A model generated the notes under the pieces. The model was not told the origin of the DNA and ran no database searches. It worked only from the letters and a program-made list of their open reading frames with translations. The translations under genes were made by a program, and so were the position numbers. Below are positions 41,934-42,147 of a stretch of DNA of 42,147 nucleotides, in pieces. How positions within the stretch are numbered: the first letter of the stretch is position 1; each line of letters opens with the position of its first letter. Origin of the DNA: CAYXDO01 sp964463485 (GTDB lineage: Bacteria > Myxococcota > Kuafuiibacteriia > Kuafuiibacteriales > Kuafuiibacteriaceae). The stretch is from the NCBI GenBank assembly GCA_964463485.1, contig CAYXDO010000094.1, positions 1 through 42,147 on the forward strand, read 5' to 3'.

Positions 41934-41980
41934 AACTCGCGCCGCGCGGCGGCCCGCGCACTCAATCTCAGCGTCCGGAT

Positions 41981-42147
41981 GCGTCAGATCGCCTGCGTCC
42001 GCGTCAGATCGTCCGCGTCTGCGTCAGATCGTCTGCGTCAGATCGTCTGCGTCAGATCGTCTGCGTCAGATCGTCTGCGTCTGCGTCTGCGCCAGATCGT
42101 CTGCGTCTGCGTCAGATCGTCTGCGTCAGCGTCAGATCGTCTGCGTC
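41981..42147. repeat. Tandem dyad array with 14- and 6-bp units, truncated at the window end
   Basis: Nine copies of GCGTCAGATCGTCT (three with one or two changes) begin at 41981, 42001, 42021, 42035, 42049, 42063, 42089, 42109 and 42129. Spacings are 20, 20, 14, 14, 14, 26, 20 and 20, that is 14 plus zero, one or two 6-bp GCGTCT-like units. Each copy contains GATC and the dyad CAGA-TCG-TCTG. The period is not a multiple of three, so it is not coding. The region 41934-41980 holds nothing recognisable. Confidence 0.9.

Noticed and set aside
41981..42147. CRISPR array
   Set aside because: The variable parts are 0, 6 or 12 bp made of the same hexamer, not unique spacers, and there are no cas genes.

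Overview
The window is 42 kb of GC-rich, gene-dense bacterial chromosome. The gene types suggest a Myxococcota (deltaproteobacterial, Polyangiales-like) genome: many secreted lipoproteins with Cys-rich and HYDIN-like modules, an FHA plus Fis-type regulator, a TolQ with two TolR-like proteins as in myxobacterial motors, and AT-hook and histone-H1-like basic tails. This assignment is inference; there is no rRNA in the window. I saw no tRNA, rRNA, CRISPR array, insertion sequence or phage gene. Left and right edges are truncated; the right edge lies inside a tandem repeat.

Layout, left to right. 1-3.2 kb (minus strand): a coiled-coil gene with perfect 21-bp internal repeats coupled to a truncated gene, then a membrane-anchored MutS-like ATPase coupled to a secreted protein. 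3.3-3.65 kb: a compact island of short repeats and hairpins. 3.65-5.2 kb (minus): four-heme cytochrome c and ResB. 5.4-7.1 kb (plus): CoaE and an extended SDR. 7.1-8.7 kb (minus): rhomboid protease and PP2C phosphatase. 8.7-9.5 kb (plus): a secreted protein. 9.55-11.5 kb (minus): acpP-fabF-rpiB. 11.9-14.0 kb (minus): a lipoprotein GH1 glycosidase overlapping an FHA/Fis regulator. 14.1-16.8 kb (plus): gltX-hutI. 16.9-17.5 kb (minus): a VapBC-type toxin-antitoxin pair with an apparent frameshift in the antitoxin. 17.6-22.5 kb (plus): four overlapping genes encoding two FadL-like barrels and two lipoproteins. 22.5-31.6 kb (minus): rpsA, topB, an AT-hook protein, a DapA-like probable pseudoenzyme, an SdpI-like membrane protein and Skp. 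32-41.9 kb (plus): tolQ-tolR-tolR, cmk, an AI-2E-family permease, an Ig-like lipoprotein, a cyclic-nucleotide-binding protein and two paralogous large lipoproteins. 42.0-42.1 kb: a tandem dyad array running off the end.

How the genes fit together. Housekeeping genes (coaE, acpP, fabF, rpiB, gltX, rpsA, cmk, topB, skp) are interleaved with cell-envelope genes. At nine junctions the start codon overlaps the preceding stop by four bases (ATGA, GTGA or TTGA), so translational coupling is a strong theme and helps to fix several non-ATG starts. The least ordinary parts are the FadL/lipoprotein cluster, the paired HYDIN/Cys-rich/propeller lipoproteins, the membrane-tethered MutS-like protein, the DapA-like protein without its lysine, the AT-hook/topoisomerase neighbourhood and the terminal repeat array.
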